DNA from: JBBIRG01 sp964410965
Lineage (GTDB): Bacteria; CLD3; SB21; JBBIRG01
Reading direction: 5' to 3'
NCBI GenBank assembly: GCA_964410965.1
Contig: CAYPIY010000002.1
Coordinates: 1 to 64,000 of the forward strand
DNA: 64,000 nt
In this document: positions 36,250-44,802 of the stretch, one piece after another
Position numbering within the stretch: position 1 is the stretch's first letter
Layout of the letters: each line of letters opens with the position of its first letter
The notes under the pieces: model-generated
Told to the model about the DNA's origin: nothing
Databases searched by the model: none
What the model saw: the letters and a program-made list of their open reading frames with translations, nothing else
Made by a program: the position numbers and the translations under genes

Positions 36250-37275
36250 TTACGGCATTAATAGCTGATACCCGACATAGATCAGGTGCGGATTCGCCAG
36301 ACGGTTCTTGTTCAGGTTCCAGATTTTCTGCCAGTCGTCCAGGTTTCCCAGCTCTTTCTGAGCGATTTTTGAAAGCGTGTCGCCCGCTTTCACGATATAG
36401 ATTTTGCTTCCTTTGGCCAGGGGCTGAGTTTCCACGGCCTGCGTATTCAGGTATTTCTGGACCAGTTTTTCATAGCGATCGGATTTCATGATGTCGCCGA
36501 TGGCTTTATTGACCATGTTCAGCAGGTCGTCGTTTTTTTCAACAACTCCGGCCGCATACCGTGAGGCGTTCAGATTAAGCTTGACAATTTTAAGCTTGGG
36601 AAAACTGCTGATCTCGGCCACGGCAAAAGGATAATCGTAGATGATTGCGTCCACTTCGCCGGCCTCCAGTTTGGCGAACCAGCCGGTTCCTGTGTATTTG
36701 TTGACGGCTTTGGGACCGGATATGTTTTCTTTCACCCAGGTTTCAGCGGCAGGATCGTCATAGATCCCGATCGTCTTGCCGTTCAGCTGACGGATATCGT
36801 TGATCGCGCTGCTTCGCTTGACGATGAGGCAAAGGCCAAAATCGAGGTACCCGTCGGACCATTCCACATGCTCGATCGCAGGATCGGGAACGTATCCGCC
36901 CATCATCAGGTCGATTTCGCCCCTGCGCAGCTTGTCCGGAAGCTCGTCATAATCCGCTTCCACGATGTCCACCCGGTTGACGCCGATATATTGCCCGATT
37001 TCATTCGCCATCCGGTAATCGAAGCCGGCCCGTTCGCCTTTGTCTTGAAAATTCATGGGCGGTGCTTCACCCTCCATGCCGACCCGGAGAACACTTGCCT
37101 GTTTGATTTTATCAAGAACTTTCACAGGCAGTTTTTCATCGCCCGTTTTCTTCGGCGCTTCTCCGCCGCCCATGATGCCGTCGAGGTATCCCAGTTTATA
37201 CACGACAAAGAGGATCAGAAGGAGGCCGATCAGCGCGACCAGGAGTTTTCCGCCTTTTTGCAATTGAACGCCCAT
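36250..37275 (-). CDS. Membrane-anchored substrate-binding (SBP_bac_3-like) protein with C-terminal LysM domain, copy 1
   Basis: 341 residues with the same order as its downstream paralogue: anchor helix (LLVALIGLLLILFVVYKLGY), short linker, solute-binding domain (LRVGMEGEAPPMNF, GEIDLMMGGYVPDPAIEH, KTIGIYDDPAAETWV, VDAIIYDYPFAVAEI) and terminal LysM (IYIVKAGDTLSKIAQKELG, WQKIWNLNKNRLANP). The binding-pocket neighbourhood is strongly conserved between copies, while the linker and N-terminal lobe differ more, as after duplication with divergence of ligand or partner. It lies 16 bp downstream of the coiled-coil gene that opens the operon. Confidence 0.87.
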   Translation of the reverse strand: MGVQLQKGGKLLVALIGLLLILFVVYKLGYLDGIMGGGEAPKKTGDEKLPVKVLDKIKQASVLRVGMEGEAPPMNFQDKGERAGFDYRMANEIGQYIGVNRVDIVEADYDELPDKLRRGEIDLMMGGYVPDPAIEHVEWSDGYLDFGLCLIVKRSSAINDIRQLNGKTIGIYDDPAAETWVKENISGPKAVNKYTGTGWFAKLEAGEVDAIIYDYPFAVAEISSFPKLKIVKLNLNASRYAAGVVEKNDDLLNMVNKAIGDIMKSDRYEKLVQKYLNTQAVETQPLAKGSKIYIVKAGDTLSKIAQKELGNLDDWQKIWNLNKNRLANPHLIYVGYQLLMP

Positions 37276-37291
37276 AATGGTATATCTCCGT

Positions 37292-37960
37292 TTAGGTTTT
37301 AGGTTTTGACAAGGTAACAGGATTCGGGGTCACAAAGGGACTGACCGCATCGAATATTTTTTGTTCTTCTTCCTGTTTTATTCTCTGCCAGCTTTCGAGG
37401 TTTGCTTTGGCTTCCGCCACCGAACTTTTATTGGCTTCGATCTGTTCGTTTTTTGTTTTTAAAAATTCCTCGATCTCTTTCTGAATCGCCTCATTACTGT
37501 CCAGCTTCCGTTTTTCAAAATCCCCGATGGACTTGAGTTTCATGCTTTCATAGGCGTCCAGCGCTTTGTCCCGGGCAACCGCGTCTTTGATGACGTCGTT
37601 TATGTTAACATTGGTAATCTTCAGCGCGGCCGTGATCGCGCTCTTTTTGACTTCCGGAGACATGGACTTCAGATCCTCGCTATCCAGTAATTCCATGATT
37701 TTATAGACCGTATAACCGTGGGTCGGAACCTCGATTTCCGCAGCGGCATAAATCTGCTCAAAATCTGAAGTCAGAACAAATTGGTCTGATTTTTCAGACT
37801 GGATTTTCGGTTCGGCATTGATTTTGACCGATTTTTCCAGGGGAGCCGATTTGGATTTCCCCGAAACCGGTTCATCCCCGGACTGAATTGTTTCCTGCCC
37901 TGAAGAGTCGGTTACGGTTATAAAATGCTCAAACCATTTTTTCTTCTTTTCTTCGGCCAT
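37292..37960 (-). CDS. Charged coiled-coil protein opening the SBP-LysM operon
   Basis: From the ATG at 37960, preceded by AAGGAGG at ideal spacing, the product has 222 residues; a longer in-frame start at 38047 is unlikely. It begins MAEEKKKKWFEHFITV, has a low-complexity Ser/Lys/Glu linker to about residue 60, and then a mainly helical region with coiled coil near 150-205 (KRKLDSNEAIQKEIEEFLK). No signal peptide and no recognised domain. First gene of the operon with the two substrate-binding-LysM proteins. Confidence 0.75.
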   Translation of the reverse strand: MAEEKKKKWFEHFITVTDSSGQETIQSGDEPVSGKSKSAPLEKSVKINAEPKIQSEKSDQFVLTSDFEQIYAAAEIEVPTHGYTVYKIMELLDSEDLKSMSPEVKKSAITAALKITNVNINDVIKDAVARDKALDAYESMKLKSIGDFEKRKLDSNEAIQKEIEEFLKTKNEQIEANKSSVAEAKANLESWQRIKQEEEQKIFDAVSPFVTPNPVTLSKPKT

Positions 37961-38018
37961 ATTGCCTCCTTCGACTGAACCGTGAACGGTAAAACACTCA
38001 GAAGCGCTTGTGAGAAAA

Positions 38019-38047
38019 AATATAATCCTAAAAAAAGTATCGTGCAA
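38019..38047 (-). promoter_or_regulatory. Promoter of the SBP-LysM operon
   Basis: On the minus strand TTGCAC (38047-38042) and TATATT (38024-38019) are exactly 17 bp apart, about 59 bp before the ATG at 37960. It is a good sigma70-type match in an otherwise gene-free spacer. Confidence 0.6.
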
Positions 38048-38109
38048 GTTTTAAATTATCTGCAGAAAATTCGACTTCCGATAGGATTTTCGGTATAATA
38101 GCTTACGCA

Positions 38110-38132
38110 TTGTCATACCCAATACATGACAA
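38110..38132. promoter_or_regulatory. Operator-like palindrome upstream of the secreted Ig-like protein
   Basis: TTGTCAT (38110-38116) and ATGACAA (38126-38132) form a perfect 7-bp inverted repeat with a 9-bp spacer, immediately upstream of the -35 box at 38138. Dimeric-regulator binding is a reasonable reading; the regulator is unknown. Confidence 0.4.
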
Positions 38133-38137
38133 AACTA

Positions 38138-38165
38138 TTGATCTTCACTATATTTATTTTATAAT
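38138..38165 (+). promoter_or_regulatory. Promoter of the secreted Ig-like protein
   Basis: TTGATC (38138-38143) and a perfect TATAAT (38160-38165) are spaced 16 bp. The expected transcription start near 38172 lies 29 bp before the ATG at 38201, which argues against translation from 38168. Confidence 0.55.
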
Positions 38166-38200
38166 CTGTGAAGTCAAATATCATTATGCGAGGTTTTATT

Positions 38201-39949
38201 ATGCAAAAACACAGCGTGTTATTTCCTTTAGTCTTGTTCATGATAGCATCACCGCCGAAATCCGGTCTGACGGCACAGACCGACAGGTTATTCGCGCCGG
38301 TGATTACACAGGCAATGTGCATTCCCGATACGGTACCTTCGGACGGTCAATCCCTGTTCATGGTAACGGCCCGGGTCACTGACCCCGACAGTCACGCGAA
38401 CCTGTCAAATGTGTACCTTGACTTGTCGCAAACCGGCGGCGCCCATCGTCTGCTAATGTACGATGATGGCACGCATGGTGATCTTCATCCGGAAGACAGT
38501 GTGTTCACACTGAACAATCTGACTATTCCTGTAAGCTGGCATGCAGGAGAATATCCCCTCACCTTAACGGCGTTCGACCTGCAGGATGACTCGACTCAGG
38601 AAACCGCATGGATTACGGTTGTTGAACCGAATACAGCTCCGGTGTTCGGAATTATCACGATCAGCCCTTCGGACGTTCCGGCGGATGACGAAACGGAATT
38701 TTCCGTTTCCGCTGAAGTGTTCGATGCAAATATCGCTTCCGTTTCAGTCAATCTTTTTCAGGTGGGCGGTGATTCCCTGACGCCTATGAACGAGATGGGA
38801 AGCGACGTTTATTCCGTTGAAGGACTTACCATTCCTGCCGGAACGAGTCCCGGAAATTACACGATCACGGTCAGAGCCGTGGATGAGTTCGGGCTGATTA
38901 CAACAGGAACGGTCCAGCTGACAGTCGTCCTTCCCGGTATGGCCCCTGTGGTTCACTTCGTGCACTGCCAACCCCCGGTTCTGCGTGCTGACGGCATCAG
39001 CGAATTCGTCATCTCCGCGAAAGTGACTGATGCGAACGGACCCTCCAATATATTGAATGTAACGCTCGACCTCTCCGCATTGGGAGGGTCTTCGGCGGTT
39101 AATCTTTATGACGATGGAGCCTTTGGCGACTCCCTGGCTTCGGACAGTATATTCACCATTGGATATTTGACGGTTCCGGACACTGTCCTTAACGGATATT
39201 ACACGCTGACGGTTACGGCCATGGACGAACAGAACCTGACCCACACCGGTGATATTACCGTCGAGGTCACGCTGGCCAATCAGCCCCCAAATATCATGTC
39301 GGTTCTTTTTTCTCCGTCGGCCGTGGCTGCAAACGGAATTTCCGCTTTCAGGGCGGCCGCATCGGCAGACGATATCAACGGTATCACCGACCTCGCTTCA
39401 TCGGAAATCGATCTCTCCCCCGTAGGCGGAAGCGCTAATACTCCGCTGTATGACGACGGAACCCATGGCGATCTCTCCGCCGGGGACGGGATATTTACAA
39501 GGGATTCGCTGACCGTTCAGCCCGGCATAACCGCCGGTAATTATTTTCTTCAGGTCACTGTATATGATCTCGGCGGTCTTTCAGGGCATAGTTCGGAAAT
39601 GCTGACTGTCACGGACCCGCTGGATATTTTTACTAACAGCGCATTGCCGGTTGCATACGCTTTCCATGAGAATTATCCGAATCCGTTTAACCCTGCAACG
39701 GCCTTAATGTTTGACCTGCCGGCCAGGTCGGATGTGTCCCTTAAAATCTTTAACCTCCTCGGGCAGGAAGTGAGGACTTTGGTGAAAGAGACACTTCCCG
39801 CAGGACGATATCATATTTCCTGGAACGGCAAAGATAACGCAGGCAGAGCAGTCAGTTCCGGAGTCTTCATTTCTCGGATACACGCTGTCAGCCTGTCCGG
39901 AATGAAGCAGACTTACACACGATCAAGAAAAATGACGCTCCTCAAATAA
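38201..39949 (+). CDS. Secreted protein with Ig-like repeats and C-terminal sorting domain
   Basis: Preferred start is the ATG at 38201, with GAGG eight bases upstream, giving 582 residues and a signal peptide. Four homologous Ig/cadherin-like repeats of about 105 residues follow, each with a pattern such as ISPSDVPADDETEFSVSAEV, LYDDGTHGD, DSIFT and PGNYTITVRAVD. The C-terminus has FHENYPNPFNPAT, LKIFNLLGQEVRTLV, LPAGRYHISWNGKDNAG and SGVFISRI, the classic FlgD-Ig/type IX sorting domain of FCB bacteria. No enzyme domain is visible; an adhesive or structural surface role is likely. Confidence 0.85.
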   Translation: MQKHSVLFPLVLFMIASPPKSGLTAQTDRLFAPVITQAMCIPDTVPSDGQSLFMVTARVTDPDSHANLSNVYLDLSQTGGAHRLLMYDDGTHGDLHPEDSVFTLNNLTIPVSWHAGEYPLTLTAFDLQDDSTQETAWITVVEPNTAPVFGIITISPSDVPADDETEFSVSAEVFDANIASVSVNLFQVGGDSLTPMNEMGSDVYSVEGLTIPAGTSPGNYTITVRAVDEFGLITTGTVQLTVVLPGMAPVVHFVHCQPPVLRADGISEFVISAKVTDANGPSNILNVTLDLSALGGSSAVNLYDDGAFGDSLASDSIFTIGYLTVPDTVLNGYYTLTVTAMDEQNLTHTGDITVEVTLANQPPNIMSVLFSPSAVAANGISAFRAAASADDINGITDLASSEIDLSPVGGSANTPLYDDGTHGDLSAGDGIFTRDSLTVQPGITAGNYFLQVTVYDLGGLSGHSSEMLTVTDPLDIFTNSALPVAYAFHENYPNPFNPATALMFDLPARSDVSLKIFNLLGQEVRTLVKETLPAGRYHISWNGKDNAGRAVSSGVFISRIHAVSLSGMKQTYTRSRKMTLLK

Positions 39950-40104
39950 TCAGGGATGCGATGCCGGGCTTAAGAAAATATCAATTCGCCTGATAAGAAC
40001 GGTGTATTGTTTCAAAGCGGATTCGTCAACAAAGCAGGGATTAACCTGCGTCATGTCCCTCCCATTAAAACGGTTAAGGACCGGCTGAGGAAACCGAGTC
40101 AAAA

Positions 40105-40620
40105 TCAATCTTCGGCGTAGACCGGTACGGGATCTTTGGTTTTTTTCCTTCGGGACAGTACTCTGTCAAAAAGTACACGGGAGATATAATATAGAATCAG
40201 GGCCGCAGGGATTACCGTTACCGACCACGCTCCCACGGCGCGGAGATTTGCCGACCACAACAAGTGAATCGTTTGCCAGACATCGTTTGCCAGCATCGTG
40301 AAAATCTCATTCAGTGAAAACGGTATGGGTTCCGTCCTGAATATCCAGGCGCCAATATGGAAGAAAGGAATGTAAAGCATCAGTTGCAGCGGGTAAACGA
40401 AACCGTTGATCAGCTGAATTGCGGGAATGTTCAGCCGGAAAGCGAAGCCGAAAAGGGTACACAGCAATATGGTCGAGCCCAGCACGGGAAAAGTTCCCAG
40501 CCCGAAACCGAAAGCAATGGCCAGGGCCAGCTTATGCGGGGTTATCCCCTGGCTCAGAAAATCCAGAAGCGGCCGGATCAGCCGGCGCCGGAAGAATTCA
40601 CGCGTATAACGGATCATCAA
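40105..40620 (-). CDS. DUF2062 family membrane protein
   Basis: 171 residues matching DUF2062: basic N-terminus, ITPHKLALAIAFGFGLGTFPVLGST, then several hydrophobic segments with a conserved FVYPLQLMLYIPFFHIGAW stretch. About three to four membrane helices. Function of the family is not established. Its start overlaps the cyclopropane synthase stop by ATGA, making it the last gene of this lipid-modification operon. The 155-bp convergent gap at 39950-40104 holds no clear terminator. Confidence 0.85.
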   Translation of the reverse strand: MMIRYTREFFRRRLIRPLLDFLSQGITPHKLALAIAFGFGLGTFPVLGSTILLCTLFGFAFRLNIPAIQLINGFVYPLQLMLYIPFFHIGAWIFRTEPIPFSLNEIFTMLANDVWQTIHLLWSANLRAVGAWSVTVIPAALILYYISRVLFDRVLSRRKKTKDPVPVYAED

Positions 40621-41879
40621 AAATTCGTGTTATTCGGACGGACATACAGCATCTGCATGACATGGATGTTGCGCATGGCAAAAGCGGCCTCGCAGTAACT
40701 GAGGTAGTAATTCCACTTCCGGACAAACTTGTCGCTGAAACCAAGCTGTTGGACCCGGCCCAGATTCCGGTTAAATGTATCGCGCCAGACCGCAAGTGTC
40801 CGGGCATAATGAGGTCCCAGATCTTTCAGGTCAAGAAGATTCAGATCGCCGGTGACGTTGACCGCACGGTTCAGCGCGGATATGGACGGAAGCAGAGATC
40901 CGGGGAAGATGTGTTTCTGGATCCAGTCCACATTTTTCATCAGCCGGGGATAGCGGTTGTCGGGACTGGTAATGACCTGGAACGCCAGGGCACCATCCTT
41001 TTTCAGCAGGCGGTGTACGGTTTCAAAATATGCGGGTAAAAATTTATCGCCGACCGCCTCGAGCATTTCGATGGAAACGATCTTGTCAAACGAACCGGTC
41101 ACGCGGCGGTAATCCGTGAAAAGGATCTCGATGCGGTCCGACAGACCGGCCTCCGCGATGCGCTGTTTCGCGAGTGCGTACTGCTCTTTCGAGATCGTGA
41201 TCGTGGTGACCTTCGCTCCGTACTTGGTCGCAATATGCATGGCCATTCCGCCCCAGCCGCTGCCGATTTCCAGCACATGGTCCGTCGGTTTGATTTTCAT
41301 GATCCGGCAGAGACGGTCATACTTGGCGTACTGGGCCTGTTCGAGCGTCAGGTCCGGCGATTCAAAATACGCGCTGGAATACGTCATGCTCGGATCCAGG
41401 AACGCCTGAAAGAAATCGTTGCTCAGATCATAATGCTCGGAGATGTTTTTCCGGGCCCGGGTCAGGTTGTTGGGACGCGCGAGATGATACCACCGGTTAA
41501 GGGTTTTCAGGATATTCACCGGAGCGAACCGCCGCCGGCTCCCGGATATCGCGGGACTGTTCTCGATGTTCAGCAGAAACCAGGATATCACGCCGGTGAT
41601 GCTGTCGGTGTTCCAGTCTCCGTCCGTGTAAGACTCGCCGAACCCGATGTCGCCGTAGAGCACGACTTTTCTGAAAAAATCAGGATTGTTTATGCGTATG
41701 CTCGCTTTCAATTCCGCCTGCGGAGTGCCATATGTGCGGCGTATGCCGTCGGGAAGCGTTATTTCAAGATATCCCTTATCCATCGGCTCAAGCAGGTTCA
41801 GTACGATTTTTTCCTGCCAGGTTATCCGCCTGCCTGCGGCAAGAGAACGGGACAGTGTCATTTCAGGATTGTCGGACAT
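40617..41879 (-). CDS. Cyclopropane-fatty-acyl-phospholipid synthase-like methyltransferase, locus A
   Basis: 420 residues. N-terminal 110 residues form the lipid-associated domain (DGIRRTYGTP, FRKVVLYGDIGFGESYTDGDW), then NISEHYDLSNDFFQAFLDPSMTYSSAYF and the SAM site VLEIGSGWGGMAMHIATKYG. SIEMLEAVGDKFLPAYF and QKHIFPGSLLPS match the active-site region of cyclopropane synthases. The enzyme adds a methylene or methyl group from SAM to unsaturated acyl chains of phospholipids. It overlaps the DUF1365 gene by 17 bp. The set of FAD oxidoreductase, DUF1365 and this enzyme recurs in many bacteria and hints at a modification beyond a plain cyclopropane. Confidence 0.9.
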   Translation of the reverse strand: MSDNPEMTLSRSLAAGRRITWQEKIVLNLLEPMDKGYLEITLPDGIRRTYGTPQAELKASIRINNPDFFRKVVLYGDIGFGESYTDGDWNTDSITGVISWFLLNIENSPAISGSRRRFAPVNILKTLNRWYHLARPNNLTRARKNISEHYDLSNDFFQAFLDPSMTYSSAYFESPDLTLEQAQYAKYDRLCRIMKIKPTDHVLEIGSGWGGMAMHIATKYGAKVTTITISKEQYALAKQRIAEAGLSDRIEILFTDYRRVTGSFDKIVSIEMLEAVGDKFLPAYFETVHRLLKKDGALAFQVITSPDNRYPRLMKNVDWIQKHIFPGSLLPSISALNRAVNVTGDLNLLDLKDLGPHYARTLAVWRDTFNRNLGRVQQLGFSDKFVRKWNYYLSYCEAAFAMRNIHVMQMLYVRPNNTNF

Positions 41880-42636
41880 GATATACCTCGCGTTGCAGTT
41901 CCGGGAATTCGGCCTTTCGGTAAAACGCCAGTTTTTTCCTCCAGAGTTTCAGAGCCTGCCAGTGGATCAGGCCGATCACCTGAAGCGTAATAAACGGGAA
42001 TCTCAGACAGTACCATAAAAGCCTTCCATGGGTTAATGGTTTCTTCATACCCGTTAACGCCGTGAGGAAGAATTTGTTCCCGTTCTTGTAATCGTTGATG
42101 ACAATTTCAAGCTTTTCGCCCGGAATCTTCAGGTGAAAGTCAAACTCCGCGTCATGATCGATAAACGGGGAAACGTAAAAATATTTCACCGTTCTCAGGC
42201 GGAAAGCGTTATCCCGTAAAGTGTCGGAATTCAGCACGTAATATTTCATTTCGCGGAAAGTGTTGCCCACTTCGGCTACGGCGCAAACCGGCCGCTCACC
42301 GTCGAAACAATAGAAAAATGAAACGGGATTGAAATTGTAACCTAGAAATGCAAGATTGGTCAGCAGATATATCCGCGGTTCGGCCAACCGGATGTTTTTA
42401 TCTTTTAAATATTCCAGAACGCTTTCCTTCACGTTCCCGCCCTTATAACGAATATGATCCCGGTCGCGGAAGCTGAACAGGTTAAACCGGTTCCGGCTCA
42501 GCGGCAAGAACTTTTTTGTCAGGCCGTCGGCTTCATCAAGGTCCAGAAAAAACATGAAGACATCATACACAAAACGGTGGGATTTAGGCATCAGACGGTT
42601 ATGCATGACTTTGCAGCGGTAGAGACAGCTATTCAC
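41863..42636 (-). CDS. DUF1365 family protein
   Basis: 257 residues matching DUF1365. Diagnostic segments are the N-terminal CLYRCKVMHNRLMPKSHRFVY, FLDLDEAD, IYLLTNLAFLGYNFNPVSFFYCF, and FYVSPFIDHDAEFDFHLKIPGEKL. Biochemical function is not established, but the family almost always travels with a COG2907-type FAD oxidoreductase and a cyclopropane-synthase-like enzyme, as here. Overlaps with both neighbours (ATGA upstream, 17 bp downstream) show translational coupling. Confidence 0.92.
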   Translation of the reverse strand: MNSCLYRCKVMHNRLMPKSHRFVYDVFMFFLDLDEADGLTKKFLPLSRNRFNLFSFRDRDHIRYKGGNVKESVLEYLKDKNIRLAEPRIYLLTNLAFLGYNFNPVSFFYCFDGERPVCAVAEVGNTFREMKYYVLNSDTLRDNAFRLRTVKYFYVSPFIDHDAEFDFHLKIPGEKLEIVINDYKNGNKFFLTALTGMKKPLTHGRLLWYCLRFPFITLQVIGLIHWQALKLWRKKLAFYRKAEFPELQREVYHVRQS

Positions 42637-43898
42637 GGCCAGACAGGTTCTCCTGTAAGTTGACGGCTGAGTTCGAGCCCCGAGGTAAAAGCGTCCTCGT
42701 GGAACCCGTACCGGAAATAACTCCCGCAGAAGAAAATCATTCCCTGCTTGTTCAGTTCATGCAGCCGAGGCTGGAGATCCATCCCCCCGACGCTGAATAC
42801 GGGATGCATGTATTCGATCTTCCGGATGACCGAATCCGGACGAACCGTACCCGGATCGTTGATCGTGACAAAATAATTCTTCGTTCTTGAAATGCCCTGC
42901 AGGCTGTTCATCCAGTACAGGGTTGAGGTGACCGTTTCCCCTTTCACATTCGTTTCCGTCCGGTAATTCCATGATGACCATGCCCTCCTTGTTTCCGGCA
43001 TGTTCCGGTCATCCGTATGAAGCGTGGCCGTGTTCAGCTGGTAGGCAAAGGGTAAAAGAAGCTCTTTTTCCAGGGGCGTCGGGGGATTAAGAAGGGCAAG
43101 CGATTCGTCGGCATGACAGGCGAGGATAACCTTGTCGTATAATTCTTTTCTTCCGGAGGAATCTGTCACGGCCGCTTTCCCGTTTTCGCGCGAAACTCTG
43201 ACGGCGGGACGGTTTACAAAAATCCTGTCAAGAAAAGGGGCGATAAGTTTCTTGCGGTATTGCTCGCTTCCGCCGTCCACCGTCCTCCAGGGATGCTGGG
43301 TATTCAGGCCGAGAAAACCGTGATTGAAAAAAAACCGGACAAGGGTACGCACGGGAAATTTCAGCATGAGATCGGGCGGCGTGGACCAAACCGCGGAACT
43401 CATCGGGATGAGATACCTGTGAAGCATGTCTTCTCCGTACCCTTTTTCATGAACATAATCCGCGAGTGAATATCCGGCGTACCGGCCCTGTTCCAGGACT
43501 TCGGTGCATTCTTGATTGAACCGGCTGATTTGACGGAGCATACGGATAAACCTCATACTGAATATGTTTTTCCGCTGCGCGAAAAGACCGCTCAGCCCCG
43601 AACCGCAGAATTCAAGTCTGTCCGGAACATACTGGACACTGAACGACATCGGCGCCGGTCTGGTCTTTACGGACAATTCCCTGAAAAGCCGGGTCAGGTT
43701 GGGATAGGTCACTTCATTATATACGATAAATCCCGTGTCAATGGGAACGGGTTGTCCGTCCTCATCCGCATGAACGGTATTCGTGTGACCGCCGATGTAA
43801 TCGTTCTTTTCATAGACGGTCAGGTCATATTTCGATTGCAGAAAATAACCGCAGGCCATGCCGGCCACCCCGGTCCCGATAATCGCCAGCTTTTCCAT
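42633..43898 (-). CDS. FAD-dependent amine-oxidase-like oxidoreductase (COG2907 type)
   Basis: 421 residues. The FAD site is IIGTGVAGMACGYFL, followed by VYEKNDYIGGHTNTV and DTGFIVYNEVTYPNL, which is diagnostic for this subgroup. KVILACHADESLALL and FFCGSYFRYGFHEDAFTSGL lie near the C-terminus. Likely oxidises or isomerises a lipid intermediate made by the coupled cyclopropane-synthase-like enzyme; substrate unproven. Strong AAGGAG four bases before the ATG. First gene of the operon; the divergent 43899-44156 spacer should hold its promoter, though I could not settle one. Confidence 0.9.
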   Translation of the reverse strand: MEKLAIIGTGVAGMACGYFLQSKYDLTVYEKNDYIGGHTNTVHADEDGQPVPIDTGFIVYNEVTYPNLTRLFRELSVKTRPAPMSFSVQYVPDRLEFCGSGLSGLFAQRKNIFSMRFIRMLRQISRFNQECTEVLEQGRYAGYSLADYVHEKGYGEDMLHRYLIPMSSAVWSTPPDLMLKFPVRTLVRFFFNHGFLGLNTQHPWRTVDGGSEQYRKKLIAPFLDRIFVNRPAVRVSRENGKAAVTDSSGRKELYDKVILACHADESLALLNPPTPLEKELLLPFAYQLNTATLHTDDRNMPETRRAWSSWNYRTETNVKGETVTSTLYWMNSLQGISRTKNYFVTINDPGTVRPDSVIRKIEYMHPVFSVGGMDLQPRLHELNKQGMIFFCGSYFRYGFHEDAFTSGLELSRQLTGEPVWP

Positions 43899-44156
43899 AG
43901 CACTCCTTGATTTGACTCCCTCTGACCCGGACCCAATTGTTTCCCGGGTGAATATAGGTAAATAAACTTAGGAATGTTAATGTTTTCTGCGTTTTTTTTC
44001 GTATTTACTTTATATTTAGCGTTCATATCCATATATTATGGGCTGATGGATGCGTAAGAAAATGTTTCCGGAAATAATTTGATTCCGGTTCGGTTATAAA
44101 GATCAGGAATCAATTGTATTCAGGAAAATTATATTGCTTAAATATTGCGGAGTCTC

Positions 44157-44693
44157 ATGAATAAAAACAAACACAAAGAGTTCAGCATAGTTTTTTTCCT
44201 GCCTTGGCTGGCGATCCTGTTTCAAAGCGGGTTTTTGAGTTCACAGGAAATGCCGGTTCCTCTGCATGTACAGGCTCAGTTGTTCAAAAAAATCTTCGGC
44301 TATTCTCTTTCCCTCAGTGATCCGAATAACCCGAAAATTGTTATTGTCGAACCGACGGGAGGAACCGGAACGCCCATACAGGACGCTTTCACCAAAATCA
44401 AACTGGAAAAGACCCGGTTGATGTCGGCCGATGAATTTATCAGTACAAACGGAAAAGGATATGAGGTCGCCTACATATGCGCAGGGAATAAAACCGACAA
44501 ACTCCGCAAGATTTTTACCTCAGGAAAGATACTTTCCATATCCGGCGTACCCGCGTTTTATGATAACGGAACCGTATCCATATCGCTGACCCTGAAAAAT
44601 AACAAATCTCAGATTCTCATCAACGTGGACCGCGCGAAAGCCGAAGGCCACCGTTTTTCGGCCTCATTCCTGAAGATGACACAGGGCGGATAG
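44157..44693 (+). CDS. YfiR-like (DUF4154) exported protein
   Basis: Start set at the ATG at 44157 with GGAG five bases upstream; the 178-residue product has an N-terminal hydrophobic signal (FSIVFFLPWLAILFQSGFLSSQ). The remainder fits YfiR-type proteins: FKKIFGYSLSL near the start, VAYICAGNKTDKLRKIF, ILSISGVPAFYDNGTVSISL, and ILINVDRAKAEGHRFSASFLKM at the end. Known YfiR represses a membrane diguanylate cyclase in the periplasm. No GGDEF protein lies in the window, so the partner is elsewhere or different. Confidence 0.75.
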   Translation: MNKNKHKEFSIVFFLPWLAILFQSGFLSSQEMPVPLHVQAQLFKKIFGYSLSLSDPNNPKIVIVEPTGGTGTPIQDAFTKIKLEKTRLMSADEFISTNGKGYEVAYICAGNKTDKLRKIFTSGKILSISGVPAFYDNGTVSISLTLKNNKSQILINVDRAKAEGHRFSASFLKMTQGG

Positions 44694-44802
44694 AATTACC
44701 CCGATTGTTACGCAACCGGTCGGATATCCTAACCTGTGTCCGATTAAGCGTTTTCATAATTTCCGCGCATGTCCTATCTGAAAATTATTGATACAGTGAC
44801 CG

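Noticed and set aside
35149..37275. Reading the substrate-binding proteins as part of an ABC importer
   Set aside because: No permease or ATPase gene lies nearby, and the proteins are membrane-anchored with a LysM domain, which is not usual for importer receptors.
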